A stretch of DNA of 64,000 bases from positions 1,798,001-1,862,000 of the forward strand of contig NZ_BAABAY010000001.1 in the NCBI RefSeq assembly GCF_039537665.1, given 5' to 3'. Below, one piece after another: positions 33,541-41,729 of this stretch; position 1 is the first letter of the stretch; every line of letters starts with the position of its first letter. A program made the translations under genes and the position numbers. The notes below the pieces were generated by a model, which was not told where the DNA came from, ran no database searches, and worked only from the letters and a program-made list of their open reading frames with translations. The stretch is from Gaetbulibacter_A aestuarii. Its GTDB lineage: Bacteria; Bacteroidota; Bacteroidia; Flavobacteriales; Flavobacteriaceae.

Positions 33541-33701
33541 TCTTTATAAAACGGTTAGTTAAATTCAAAGATAATCAATTTTAAATTTGGAGTAATAAAT
33601 TCGTAAATTTGATTGGCTTTAGTTAAAAATTATTTCGATTTTCTTCAAAGAGATATTTTTATTTGTAAGTCATTATAAACCAATTAACTAAAAATAAGAA
33701 C

Positions 33702-35741
33702 ATGAATTTTAAATTTTTAATCTATTCTGTATTGATAGCCGTGTTGAGTTTCTCCTGTGCAAAAAAAGGAGAAGATAAGTCTACTAATAATGCAGATTCT
33801 ACCGAAGTTTCAAAGTTTGACTATAAAGTTGACCGATTTGCCGATATTCAGGTGCTTCGTTATCAAATTCCCGGTTGGGATCAACTGAGTTTAAAAGAAA
33901 AGAAACTGGTGTATTATCTCACCCAGGCGGGTTTGTCCGGTCGTGATATTATCTGGGATCAGAATTACCGTTATAACCTGAGTATCCGCCGCGCTCTTGA
34001 ACATATCTACACCGCTTTTGAAGGGGATAAAACAACTGATGATTGGAAGGCGTTTGAAGTTTATTTGAAGCGGGTTTGGTTTAGTAATGGGATTCATCAT
34101 CATTATTCTAACTTAAAGATAAAACCTGGTTTTAGTCAGGATTATTTATCTGAACTCATGGAACAAACCAATACGGAGTTGAATTCTGAGGCCTTTGATG
34201 TTATTTTTAATGATAAAGATCTCAAAAAGGTGAATTTGGCACAAGGTATTGATAATGTGGCGGAATCTGCCGTGAATCTTTATAGTCCAAATGTTACCAA
34301 TGCTGATGTGATCAATTTTTATAAGGATAAGAGATCACCAAATCCCAATCAGCCTTTAGCTTATGGTATCAATGCCAAATTAGTTAAGGAAAATGGCGTT
34401 GTAAAAGAAGAAGTATATAAATCCGGAGGTCTTTATGGGTCGGCGATTGATGAAATAGTAATGTGGCTTAAAAAGGCACAGTCTGTAGCGGAAAACGAAC
34501 CTCAGGCCAAGGCATTAGGATTATTAATTGACTATTACAATACGGGAGACCTTCAAACCTGGGATGATTACAATGTGGCCTGGGCTCAAGCCACTGCAGG
34601 AAATATTGATTACATCAACGGATTTATTGAGGTATATAATGATCCTCTGGGATATACGGGTTCTTTTGAAGGCATAACTGAGATCAATGATTTCGATATG
34701 TCTGAAAAAATGAAAGTACTCTCAGAAAATGCACAATGGTTTGAAGATAATTCACCCATTTTGGATGAAAACAAAAAGAAAAATGTCGTTGGTGTTACCT
34801 ATAAAGTGGTAAATGTTGCGGGTGAATCCGGTGATGCCTCACCGAGCTCTGCTATTGGCGTTAACCTGCCCAATTCAAGTTGGATAAGAAAAGAAATAGG
34901 AAGTAAGTCTGTTTCATTAGGAAATATTGTTGAAGCCGGAAATCAGGCCGGAAGTAAAGGTAAAATTGAAGAGTTTGCTAATGATTCACTGGAGATCGAA
35001 AACTACGAAAAATACAACACGCTGGCTTCAAAATTAAAAACAGCCTTACACGAAGTGGTTGGTCATGCCTCCGGACAAATAAATCCCGGAGTTGGAGAAA
35101 CCAAGGAAACCTTGAAAAATTATGCATCGACTTTGGAAGAAGGTCGTGCCGATCTGGTTGCATTGTACTATTTGTACAGTCCAAAATTGCAGGAATTAGG
35201 CTTAGTTGATAATTGGAAAGGCGTTGGCGAAGCTGCTTATGACACGTATATTCGAAATGGATTAATGACCCAATTGAACCGAATAACCCTTGGTGATGAT
35301 GTGGAAGAAGCTCACATGAGAAACAGACAATGGATCTCTGCCTGGGCCTTTGAGCATGGTAAGAAAGATAATGTTATTGAAAAAATTTCACGTGATGGTA
35401 AAACGTATTTCAATATCACAGATTATGAAAAATTAAGAGCACTTTTTGGTGAATTACTTCGGGAAACACAACGCATCAAGTCTGAAGGTGATTATGAAGC
35501 AGTAAAGGATTTGGTAGAAACATACGGTGTTAAAGTAGATCAGCAATTTCATGCTGAGGTTTTAGAACGCTATAAGCAATTTAATGCGGCGCCTTATAAT
35601 GGTTATGTAAATCCGGTTTTGGTTCCTTTGACTAACGATGCTGGTGAGATCACAGATATCCAAATTGAACAACCGGAAAGTTTTTCAGAGCAAATGCTCA
35701 ATTACAGTGAAAAGTATAACTTTTTACCGGATATGAATTAG
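33702..35741 (+). CDS. Dipeptidyl-peptidase III (family M49), lipoprotein
   Basis: This 679-residue zinc peptidase removes dipeptides from peptide N-termini. The diagnostic six-residue zinc motif HEVVGH is at about 450-455 (M49 uses HExxGH rather than HExxH), and the second motif EEGRAD is at about 479-484. A lipoprotein signal (MNFKFLIYSVLIAVLSFSC) places it on the cell-envelope side, as in other Bacteroidota M49 enzymes. It probably feeds on peptides in the periplasm. It is monocistronic with an intrinsic terminator just after the stop. Confidence 0.92.
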   Translation: MNFKFLIYSVLIAVLSFSCAKKGEDKSTNNADSTEVSKFDYKVDRFADIQVLRYQIPGWDQLSLKEKKLVYYLTQAGLSGRDIIWDQNYRYNLSIRRALEHIYTAFEGDKTTDDWKAFEVYLKRVWFSNGIHHHYSNLKIKPGFSQDYLSELMEQTNTELNSEAFDVIFNDKDLKKVNLAQGIDNVAESAVNLYSPNVTNADVINFYKDKRSPNPNQPLAYGINAKLVKENGVVKEEVYKSGGLYGSAIDEIVMWLKKAQSVAENEPQAKALGLLIDYYNTGDLQTWDDYNVAWAQATAGNIDYINGFIEVYNDPLGYTGSFEGITEINDFDMSEKMKVLSENAQWFEDNSPILDENKKKNVVGVTYKVVNVAGESGDASPSSAIGVNLPNSSWIRKEIGSKSVSLGNIVEAGNQAGSKGKIEEFANDSLEIENYEKYNTLASKLKTALHEVVGHASGQINPGVGETKETLKNYASTLEEGRADLVALYYLYSPKLQELGLVDNWKGVGEAAYDTYIRNGLMTQLNRITLGDDVEEAHMRNRQWISAWAFEHGKKDNVIEKISRDGKTYFNITDYEKLRALFGELLRETQRIKSEGDYEAVKDLVETYGVKVDQQFHAEVLERYKQFNAAPYNGYVNPVLVPLTNDAGEITDIQIEQPESFSEQMLNYSEKYNFLPDMN

Positions 35742-35758
35742 AACATAGCGTTGAAAAT

Positions 35759-35794
35759 AAAAAAAACAGACCCTCTCAATGGTCTGTTTTTTTA
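35759..35794. terminator. Terminator after the M49 peptidase gene, bidirectional
   Basis: AAAACAGACC (35763-35772) pairs with GGTCTGTTTT (35781-35790) around CTCTCAAT, followed by a T run on the plus strand and preceded by an A run. Confidence 0.8.
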
Positions 35795-35862
35795 TTAACA
35801 CTAAATACAAGTAAAAATAAATTTATAGCAACGAGTGCACTAAGAATTATAATTAGTGTCAT
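35776..35862 (-). CDS. Possible 28-residue single-span membrane microprotein
   Basis: ATG at 35862 opens MTLIIILSALVAINLFLLV followed by FSVNKKTDH, and the TGA sits inside the terminator loop. It is one hydrophobic helix with a short basic tail. It lies downstream of, and on the same strand as, another small membrane gene (35944-36129). It could be chance in AT-rich DNA, but the helix-plus-lysine layout is that of known bacterial microproteins. Confidence 0.35.
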   Translation of the reverse strand: MTLIIILSALVAINLFLLVFSVNKKTDH

Positions 35863-35943
35863 GTTATTCAGATTTAATAGCTACCAAAAAGATGAGCCAT
35901 TAATAAAATGGTTGCGTGAAATATTGGAACTTTTTCAGAAATT

Positions 35944-36129
35944 CTATTTGAAAAAGAATTTGATCGCAGAAATCAGTAAAATGAAGGAGATAAAAGCAAT
36001 TAAAACCCAAATACTTCCGGCGTAGAATCGTTTGTGAAGTTTTAAATCTTTTCTATAAGTGTAGCCAATAACAATAGCAAAAACGATAAAAAATAAAAGG
36101 GCGAAAATCTTTTGACCATTACTGAACAT
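35944..36129 (-). CDS. Small two-span membrane protein, unknown function
   Basis: This 61-residue protein starts at ATG 36129 (MFSNGQKIFALLFF); the frame extends six codons further. Two transmembrane helices (about 8-23 and 37-56) are joined by a basic loop (YTYRKDLKLHKRFYAG), which predicts a cytoplasmic loop. No family function is known to me. It is divergent from the pyrophosphatase gene at 36168. Confidence 0.6.
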   Translation of the reverse strand: MFSNGQKIFALLFFIVFAIVIGYTYRKDLKLHKRFYAGSIWVLIAFISFILLISAIKFFFK

Positions 36130-36167
36130 ATAACTATTTTTATGCAAATTTAACTAAAACACAGCAC

Positions 36168-36554
36168 ATGGAAAACAAAATAAATGCCGTTAAAGCATTT
36201 CATACCGCCTTTAAATTAGGGTTTCGCGAAACCCCAAAAGCTGACCTTGGTGAAGCCAAAAATTTACTTCGTTACAAATTAATGCGCGAAGAAAATGAAG
36301 AATACCTGGAAGCAGCCAATGATAATGATCTGGTAGAGGTTGCAGACGCCTTAGGCGATATGTTGTATATTTTATGTGGTACTATTATAGAACATGGTTT
36401 ACAATATAAAATAGAAGAAGTTTTTGAAGAAATTCAGCGAAGTAATATGAGTAAACTTGGTGAGGACGGTGAGCCTATTTACCGTGAAGATGGAAAAGTG
36501 TTGAAAGGGCCAAATTATTTCAAGCCGAATATCGAAGCCATTCTAGATAAATAA
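36168..36554 (+). CDS. All-alpha NTP pyrophosphohydrolase (MazG/PRA-PH-like)
   Basis: This 128-residue protein carries the metal-binding pattern of the all-alpha NTP pyrophosphatases: E-E-N-E-E in MREENEEYLEA (about 44-49) and E-x-x-D in EVADALGDMLYILC (about 58-69). The lower half (GEDGEPIYREDGKVLKGPNY) is typical of a phage- and Bacteroidota-widespread subgroup. It hydrolyses a nucleoside triphosphate to the monophosphate plus pyrophosphate, perhaps cleaning up damaged or excess nucleotides. The substrate is not predictable here. A strong terminator follows. Confidence 0.8.
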   Translation: MENKINAVKAFHTAFKLGFRETPKADLGEAKNLLRYKLMREENEEYLEAANDNDLVEVADALGDMLYILCGTIIEHGLQYKIEEVFEEIQRSNMSKLGEDGEPIYREDGKVLKGPNYFKPNIEAILDK

Positions 36555-36582
36555 AAAAAGGAAGCCCATCGGCTTCCTTTTT
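36555..36582. terminator. Bidirectional terminator between the pyrophosphatase gene and ilvE
   Basis: AAAAAGGAAGCC pairs perfectly with GGCTTCCTTTTT around CATC, serving both convergent genes. Confidence 0.88.
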
Positions 36583-36596
36583 CTTTACACAGTATA

Positions 36597-37664
36597 TTAT
36601 AAAACTTTATAGCGCCATCCGAAAGGATCTTCAGCCTTATTGGTTTGAATATCCGTAATGGCTTTCTTTAAAGAGCTGGCATAGGTTTCCTTTAATTCCG
36701 GAAGTTCATAGTCTTTACCTTGGTAACCAAAACCTGCTATAGGTGAAATTACTGCAGCAGTACCGGCGCCAAACAATTCTTTTAGTGAACCGTTTTCCGC
36801 AGCTTCAACCAATTCTGAAACTTTTATTTTTCTTACCTCTACATTAATACCTTTAGATCGTGCGAGATCGATAAGGCTTTTACGGGTTATACCATCCAGA
36901 ATGCGATCACTTGTCGGACTCGTAATTAAAGTGTCATTAATACGAATAAACACGTTCATTGCACCGGCTTCTTCAATGTATTCGTGCGATGTGTCATCCG
37001 TCCAGATCACTTGTTGATATCCTTTATCGATGGCCAATTGCGTTGGATAGAATTGCCCGGCATAATTACCACCAGCTTTAGCATAACCAACACCACCGTT
37101 TGCAGAACGAGAATATTTTGTTTCGATCAAAACTTTCACTTTGCCTGAAAAATAAGATCCTGATGGTGCTGTACAAATGATGAATTTGTAGGCGTTAGCC
37201 GGAGAAGCATGCAAACCTGTGCCGGATGCAAAAACAAACGGACGAATGTACAAGGAGCTTCCTTCTTTCTGAGGAATCCAGTCTTGGTCTACTTCTAAAA
37301 GGGTTTTTAAACCATCCAAGAAATAAGCCTCAGGGATTTCAGGAATGGCTAAACGTTTTGATGAAATGTTTAAGCGATTAAAATTTTCCATTGGTCGGAA
37401 TAACCAAACCCCGCCATCGGCATCCTTATAGGCTTTCATACCTTCAAAAACGGATTGTCCGTAGTGGAAGATCTTTGCAGAAGGTTCCAGACTAATATTT
37501 TGGTAAGGCATTACTTTCGGTGCTTTCCATGCGCCATTCTCGTAATCACAAACTAACATGTGATCGGAGTAAACCTGACCAAATTTTAAATTGTCAAAAT
37601 CTATATCATTTATTTTTGAAGTTTCTGTTTTTACAACTTCAATATCGTTTATAAGTACACTCAT
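36597..37664 (-). CDS. ilvE: Branched-chain amino acid aminotransferase
   Basis: This 355-residue fold-type IV PLP enzyme interconverts Leu, Ile and Val with their 2-oxo acids. The PLP lysine lies in GYAKAGGNYAGQ. Other signatures are FHYGQSVFEGMKAY, EYIEEAGAMNVF and the phosphate-binding LDGITRKSLIDLA, with FGAGTAAVISPI near the end. The length matches the longer (eukaryote/Bacteroidota-type) BCAT subgroup. It stands alone with a TAnnTTTG match just upstream and shares a terminator with the upstream convergent gene. Confidence 0.93.
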   Translation of the reverse strand: MSVLINDIEVVKTETSKINDIDFDNLKFGQVYSDHMLVCDYENGAWKAPKVMPYQNISLEPSAKIFHYGQSVFEGMKAYKDADGGVWLFRPMENFNRLNISSKRLAIPEIPEAYFLDGLKTLLEVDQDWIPQKEGSSLYIRPFVFASGTGLHASPANAYKFIICTAPSGSYFSGKVKVLIETKYSRSANGGVGYAKAGGNYAGQFYPTQLAIDKGYQQVIWTDDTSHEYIEEAGAMNVFIRINDTLITSPTSDRILDGITRKSLIDLARSKGINVEVRKIKVSELVEAAENGSLKELFGAGTAAVISPIAGFGYQGKDYELPELKETYASSLKKAITDIQTNKAEDPFGWRYKVL

Positions 37665-37683
37665 GGTTTCTTAATTAGTGTTG

Positions 37684-37691
37684 CAAATTTA
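37684..37691 (-). promoter_or_regulatory. Promoter -7 element of ilvE
   Basis: The minus strand reads TAAATTTG (TAnnTTTG), 20 bases before the start codon. Confidence 0.5.
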
Positions 37692-37764
37692 AGTAAAAGC
37701 GACTTAAAAATAGGGAATGTTCGGCTATTTCGTTTAAAATTAAAGGATTTCTAATACTATCTTT

Positions 37765-37835
37765 AAAACACTGCTAATCATGGCTTAAAAATTGTTAATT
37801 CCTTAGTGATTTAAAAAATTAATAACCAGTGTTTT
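37765..37835. repeat. Spaced inverted repeat in the ilvE-mnmD divergent region
   Basis: AAAACACTG (37765-37773) is the exact reverse complement of CAGTGTTTT (37827-37835), 53 bases apart. It lies upstream of both divergent promoters, so it could be a protein-binding pair or a chance repeat. Confidence 0.4.
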
Positions 37836-37879
37836 GCGGCCTTTTGGAATGTTCTGTATGTTACTTTCAATCAAATTAG

Positions 37880-37887
37880 TACTTTTG
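37880..37887 (+). promoter_or_regulatory. Promoter -7 element of mnmD
   Basis: TACTTTTG matches TAnnTTTG, 28 bases before the start at 37915. Confidence 0.5.
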
Positions 37888-37914
37888 AATGCAACCCCAT
37901 GCGTAAAGAATTAA

Positions 37915-38592
37915 ATGACAGTGAAAAGAGATATCATTATTACAGGAGATGGTTCATCAACCATTCATTTACCGGACTGGAATGAACAGTATCACTCTAA
38001 ACATGGAGCAATCCAAGAGGCGTATCATGTGTTTATTAAAAATGGTTTGGAGTATTTGGCAGGTGAAAAAACCAAAAATATTTCAATATTAGAAATTGGA
38101 TTCGGAACCGGCTTGAACGCCTTCATTACCTATTTAGAAGCCGCAAAACTGCAATGTTCAATAAATTACACAGGCGTTGAAGCTTATCCCGTTTCAATTG
38201 AAGAAATTAAACATTTAAACTACACGAAAGCTCTGGAAGTAGGGCAGCTGGATGCTGTTTTTCAAAAATTTCATGAGATGCCCTGGGGCGAGATGCATCA
38301 ATTAACCGATACTTTTCATTTAGAAAAACAACAGAAATTTTTTAAGGATATAAATGATAAATCGTGTTATGATCTCATTTATTTTGACGCTTTTGGTGCG
38401 CGTGTACAACCGGAACTATGGACGGAAACCATTTTTAAAATAATGTTTGAAGCACTGAAAATAAATGGCGTTTTGGTTACCTATGCGGCAAAAGGAAGTG
38501 TTCGCCGCGCTATGCAGACAGTAGGTTTTAGAGTGGAAAGGCTGCCTGGACCACCTGGTAAACGCGAAATGCTGAGAGCGATAAAAATATAG
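37915..38592 (+). CDS. mnmD: tRNA (mnm5s2U34)-methyltransferase, stand-alone MnmD
   Basis: This 225-residue SAM-dependent methyltransferase has SAM loop EIGFGTGLNAF (about 61-71) and the acidic strand GVEAYP. DLIYFDAFGARVQPELW is the DAF-x-P-like catalytic region typical of the MnmC1/DUF752 family, and it ends in LPGPPGKREMLRA. In E. coli this activity is one half of the bifunctional MnmC; here the FAD-oxidase half is missing, as in many bacteria. It completes the wobble-uridine modification of several tRNAs. Confidence 0.88.
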   Translation: MTVKRDIIITGDGSSTIHLPDWNEQYHSKHGAIQEAYHVFIKNGLEYLAGEKTKNISILEIGFGTGLNAFITYLEAAKLQCSINYTGVEAYPVSIEEIKHLNYTKALEVGQLDAVFQKFHEMPWGEMHQLTDTFHLEKQQKFFKDINDKSCYDLIYFDAFGARVQPELWTETIFKIMFEALKINGVLVTYAAKGSVRRAMQTVGFRVERLPGPPGKREMLRAIKI

Positions 38593-38650
38593 ACTCTTAC
38601 CAGCGTGTTAAACCTGGCATAAATAAAAGTTGTACCCCTTTTAGATTTCG

Positions 38651-38658
38651 TATCTTTG
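38651..38658 (+). promoter_or_regulatory. Promoter -7 element of the TIGR01777 gene
   Basis: TATCTTTG (exact TAnnTTTG) ends only 12 bases before the ATG at 38671, so the transcript would have a very short leader. Confidence 0.5.
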
Positions 38659-38670
38659 CAAAAAAAGAAA

Positions 38671-39594
38671 ATGCGTGTTTTAATAACAGGAGCTACTGGA
38701 TTAATTGGAAAACATGTAGTATCCAGGTGTAAAGAAAATGGGATTGCAATTCACTATCTCACTACTAGAAAATCAAAACTGGAATCGAACGAAAATTACA
38801 AAGGATTTTACTGGGATCCGGATTCAGGAGAAATCGATAAATCTTGTTTTGATGGGGTTGATGCTATAATTCATTTAGCAGGTGCCAGTATCTCGAAGCG
38901 ATGGACATCAGCGTATAAAAAAGAAATTTTAGATAGTCGCGTTAAACCAACCCATTTGCTAATACAATCGCTTATTGGTGAAAAGCATCATGTTAAACAT
39001 GTGATCTCTGCCAGTGCCATTGGCGTTTACCCCGATTCTTTGGTGAACTATTACGATGAAACTTTTACCGATTTTGATCATGAGTCTTTTCTAACTTTAG
39101 TTGTGAATAAGTGGGAAGAAGCTGTGGATGGATTTAAGGAATTGGGCATTGAGGTATCTAAAATTAGAATTGGTTTGGTTTTGGCGAAGGAAGGAGGCGC
39201 CTTACCATCAATGGCAAAACCTATTAAATTTGGCGTTGGATCAGCATTTGGAAAAGGGAAACAATGGCAGTCCTGGATCCATATTCATGATTTATCTGAG
39301 ATGTTCATTCGGGTCTTACAGGATGAACTGTATGGAATCTATAATGGTGTAGCACCTAATCCGGTGACAAATAATGATCTCGTTCTTATGATTGCTAAAG
39401 TTTTAAATAAACCTTTGCTTTTACCTAATATCCCGGAATTCGTAATGCGAATTTTATTGGGAGAAATGCATGTTATACTTTACGCCAGTCAACGGGTGAG
39501 TTCTCAGAAAATTGAAAGCGAAGGATTTCAATTTAAATATCATCGCCTGGAGCCTGCTTTGGAAGATTTACTTTTAAAATCTGAGGATCAATAG
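38671..39594 (+). CDS. TIGR01777 family NAD(P)-dependent epimerase (SDR39U1/YfcH-like)
   Basis: This 307-residue atypical short-chain dehydrogenase has N-terminal Rossmann motif ITGATGLIGKHVV, followed by GFYWDPDSGEID, VDAIIHLAGASISKRW, and SASAIGVYPDS, each characteristic of TIGR01777. A C-terminal segment (about 245-300) corresponds to the DUF1731 domain. The frame opens five codons earlier, but ATG 38671 gives the normal family start. The biochemical role of the family is unsettled. A strong terminator follows. Confidence 0.88.
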   Translation: MRVLITGATGLIGKHVVSRCKENGIAIHYLTTRKSKLESNENYKGFYWDPDSGEIDKSCFDGVDAIIHLAGASISKRWTSAYKKEILDSRVKPTHLLIQSLIGEKHHVKHVISASAIGVYPDSLVNYYDETFTDFDHESFLTLVVNKWEEAVDGFKELGIEVSKIRIGLVLAKEGGALPSMAKPIKFGVGSAFGKGKQWQSWIHIHDLSEMFIRVLQDELYGIYNGVAPNPVTNNDLVLMIAKVLNKPLLLPNIPEFVMRILLGEMHVILYASQRVSSQKIESEGFQFKYHRLEPALEDLLLKSEDQ

Positions 39595-39610
39595 GAACGT
39601 ATTGTAAAAT

Positions 39611-39641
39611 AAAAAAGTCTCAAACAGTTTGAGACTTTTTT
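39611..39641. terminator. Intrinsic terminator after the TIGR01777 gene
   Basis: AAAAAAGTCTCAAA pairs perfectly with TTTGAGACTTTTTT around CAG. Confidence 0.9.
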
Positions 39642-39859
39642 AAAATGAAGTACCGTTTCCGGTTGTAGTCGTCTTCATTTAAAGCTATTAATCAGTAACA
39701 GACTAAAAATTAGTCAAAAGAGAAAAAATCTTTTTCACAGCAATTTTTTTTTCTTTGATCCAAATGTAAATAAAATGTTTAACAAAACCAAAAAAAAGTT
39801 AAACAAAATATTTTATTAAAATTTTTAATGACATTATGGCATTTTGAATATAATGGCAG

Positions 39860-39867
39860 TACTTTTG
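39860..39867 (+). promoter_or_regulatory. Promoter -7 element of grpE-dnaJ
   Basis: TACTTTTG matches TAnnTTTG, 37 bases before grpE. It lies inside a short inverted repeat (TGGCA/TGCCA, about 39854-39870). No CIRCE heat-shock element was found. Confidence 0.5.
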
Positions 39868-39904
39868 CCAACTTATTCGCGTAGTCCAAAATTGAAAAGA
39901 AACG

Positions 39905-40486
39905 ATGAGCAAAAATAAAGACAAACAACAAGAATTAGATCAGGAGCAGTTTGAGTCAGCAGAAACCCAAACTGTAGATGCATCTGACGAAAAATCCAAA
40001 GCATCTTCAAAAAAAGAGGATCATTCTGAAGAAGATGTTCAAGAAAAATTACAATCTGAACTAAAGCAAGAAAAAGACAAGTTTTTGCGTTTGTTTGCAG
40101 AATTTGAAAATTACAAACGTCGTACGGCTAAAGAGCGTATAGAATTATTTTCTACGGCTAGCGAAGATGTTATGAAGACCCTTTTGCCGGTAGTTGATGA
40201 TTTTGAGCGCGCCTTAACCCATTTAAAAGGAGCCGAGGGTGCAGACGAACTTGAAAAGGGAGTGGATTTGATCTATCAAAAGCTTTTAAAAACATTAGAA
40301 CAAAAAGGGTTGAAGGCTATTGAAGTAGCTAGTGGCGATGTTTTTGATGCAGATAAACATGAGGCGGTTACCCAAATTCCTGCGCCTAGCGATGATATGA
40401 AAGGTAAGATTATCGATGTGATTGAAAAAGGCTATAAACTTGGAGACAAAATTATTCGTTTCCCAAAAGTTGTAATTGGACAATAA
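39905..40486 (+). CDS. grpE: Nucleotide exchange factor GrpE
   Basis: This 193-residue co-chaperone releases ADP from DnaK. A charged N-terminal tail (about 1-50, rich in Lys, Glu and Gln) leads into the long dimerising helix (KFLRLFAEFENYKRRTAKER). The C-terminal beta-wing carries the signature DPDKHEAV-like region (here FDADKHEAVTQIP) and ends GYKLGDKIIRFPKVVIGQ. It lies 9 bases before dnaJ in one operon; dnaK is elsewhere. Confidence 0.93.
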   Translation: MSKNKDKQQELDQEQFESAETQTVDASDEKSKASSKKEDHSEEDVQEKLQSELKQEKDKFLRLFAEFENYKRRTAKERIELFSTASEDVMKTLLPVVDDFERALTHLKGAEGADELEKGVDLIYQKLLKTLEQKGLKAIEVASGDVFDADKHEAVTQIPAPSDDMKGKIIDVIEKGYKLGDKIIRFPKVVIGQ

Positions 40487-40495
40487 TCTGAAAAT

Positions 40496-41608
40496 ATGGC
40501 AAAAAGAGACTACTACGAAATATTAGGTGTTAGCAAAAGCGCAACCACTGTTGAAATTAAAAAAGCTTACCGAAAGAAAGCCATTCAATATCACCCGGAT
40601 AAAAACCCGGATGATAAGGAAGCCGAAACTAAATTCAAGGAAGCTGCAGAGGCTTATGAGGTTTTAAGTAACCCCGATAAAAAAGCTCGTTACGATCAGT
40701 TTGGTCATCAAGCCTTTGAAGGCGGTGGCTTTGGTGGCGGCGGCATGAATATGGATGATATATTCAGTCAGTTCGGAGATATTTTCGGTGGTGCTTTTGG
40801 AGGAGGAAGTTTTTCCGGATTTGGTGGCGGTGGTCAGCGCCGTGCCAAAGGTAGTAACTTACGTATCCGGGTTAAATTAACTCTGGAAGAGATCGCTAAC
40901 GGTGTTGAAAAGAAAATTAAAGTAAAACGTAAAGTTCAGGCACCGGGAACAACCTATAAAACCTGTTCAAACTGTAACGGCACCGGACAAGTAACGCGTA
41001 TTGCAAATACTATTTTAGGTAGAATGCAAACCTCGTCTCCCTGTAATGTTTGCGGAGGCGCCGGTGAGATTATCGATAAAAAACCAAATGATGCAGACGC
41101 TCAAGGCTTAAAGATTTCTGAAGAAACTGTTTCAATAAAAATACCTGCAGGTGTTGTTGATGGCATGCAATTAAAGGTTTCAGGAAAAGGAAACGAAGCG
41201 CCCGGTAATGGTATTTCAGGTGATTTATTAGTAGCTATCGAAGAAGTTCCACACGAAAAATTACAGCGTGAAGGCGATAATTTGCATTATGATCTATATA
41301 TAAGTTATCCTGATGCGGTGCTTGGTACTTCAACAGAAATCGATACGGTAACCGGTAAGGTTCGTATTAAAATAGAAGAAGGTGTTCAATCAGGTAAAAT
41401 TTTACGCTTACGCGGAAAAGGAATACCTAGTATTAACGGTTATGGAAGAGGCGATCTTTTGGTTCATGTGAATGTTTGGACGCCAAAAACGCTCAATAAA
41501 GAACAAAAAGAATTCTTTGAATCCATGCGTAATGATGAACATTTTGAGCCTAAACCGGAAAGCTCAGACAAATCATTTTTTGAAAAAGTTAAAGATATGT
41601 TCTCTTAA
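40496..41608 (+). CDS. dnaJ: Chaperone DnaJ with a two-repeat zinc region
   Basis: This 370-residue protein starts with a J domain (about 1-67, with HPDKNPDD), followed by a Gly/Phe-rich linker (about 75-115, FGGGGMNMDDIFSQFG). The central domain has only two CxxCxGxG motifs (CSNCNGTG and CNVCGGAG), whereas the classical DnaJ has four forming two zinc sites. A single zinc site is therefore likely. The C-terminal substrate domains end in KSFFEKVKDMFS. It stimulates DnaK ATPase and binds unfolded chains. It is translated from the grpE transcript and followed by a strong terminator. Confidence 0.92.
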   Translation: MAKRDYYEILGVSKSATTVEIKKAYRKKAIQYHPDKNPDDKEAETKFKEAAEAYEVLSNPDKKARYDQFGHQAFEGGGFGGGGMNMDDIFSQFGDIFGGAFGGGSFSGFGGGGQRRAKGSNLRIRVKLTLEEIANGVEKKIKVKRKVQAPGTTYKTCSNCNGTGQVTRIANTILGRMQTSSPCNVCGGAGEIIDKKPNDADAQGLKISEETVSIKIPAGVVDGMQLKVSGKGNEAPGNGISGDLLVAIEEVPHEKLQREGDNLHYDLYISYPDAVLGTSTEIDTVTGKVRIKIEEGVQSGKILRLRGKGIPSINGYGRGDLLVHVNVWTPKTLNKEQKEFFESMRNDEHFEPKPESSDKSFFEKVKDMFS

Positions 41609-41632
41609 ATTTGATAAAAATGTAATCAAAAT

Positions 41633-41660
41633 AAAAATTCCGTTAACAAACGGAATTTTT
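41633..41660 (+). terminator. Intrinsic terminator of grpE-dnaJ
   Basis: AAAAATTCCGTT pairs with AACGGAATTTTT around AACA and is followed by further T. Confidence 0.88.
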
Positions 41661-41715
41661 TTTGTTTCAGCCAGAGTTTATCTGCCAGTTTTGCCGTTAG
41701 TTATAAAAAAAAAAC

Positions 41716-41723
41716 TATCTTTG
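41716..41723 (+). promoter_or_regulatory. Promoter -7 element of a candidate small RNA
   Basis: TATCTTTG is an exact TAnnTTTG match. It lies after the dnaJ terminator and more than 200 bases before the next gene, with a separate terminator 55 bases further on. Confidence 0.5.
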
Positions 41724-41729
41724 AACTAT

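Noticed and set aside
33541..33701. Fluoride riboswitch before the SRPBCC-crcB operon
   Set aside because: The upstream gap is AT-rich with no recognisable fluoride aptamer core.
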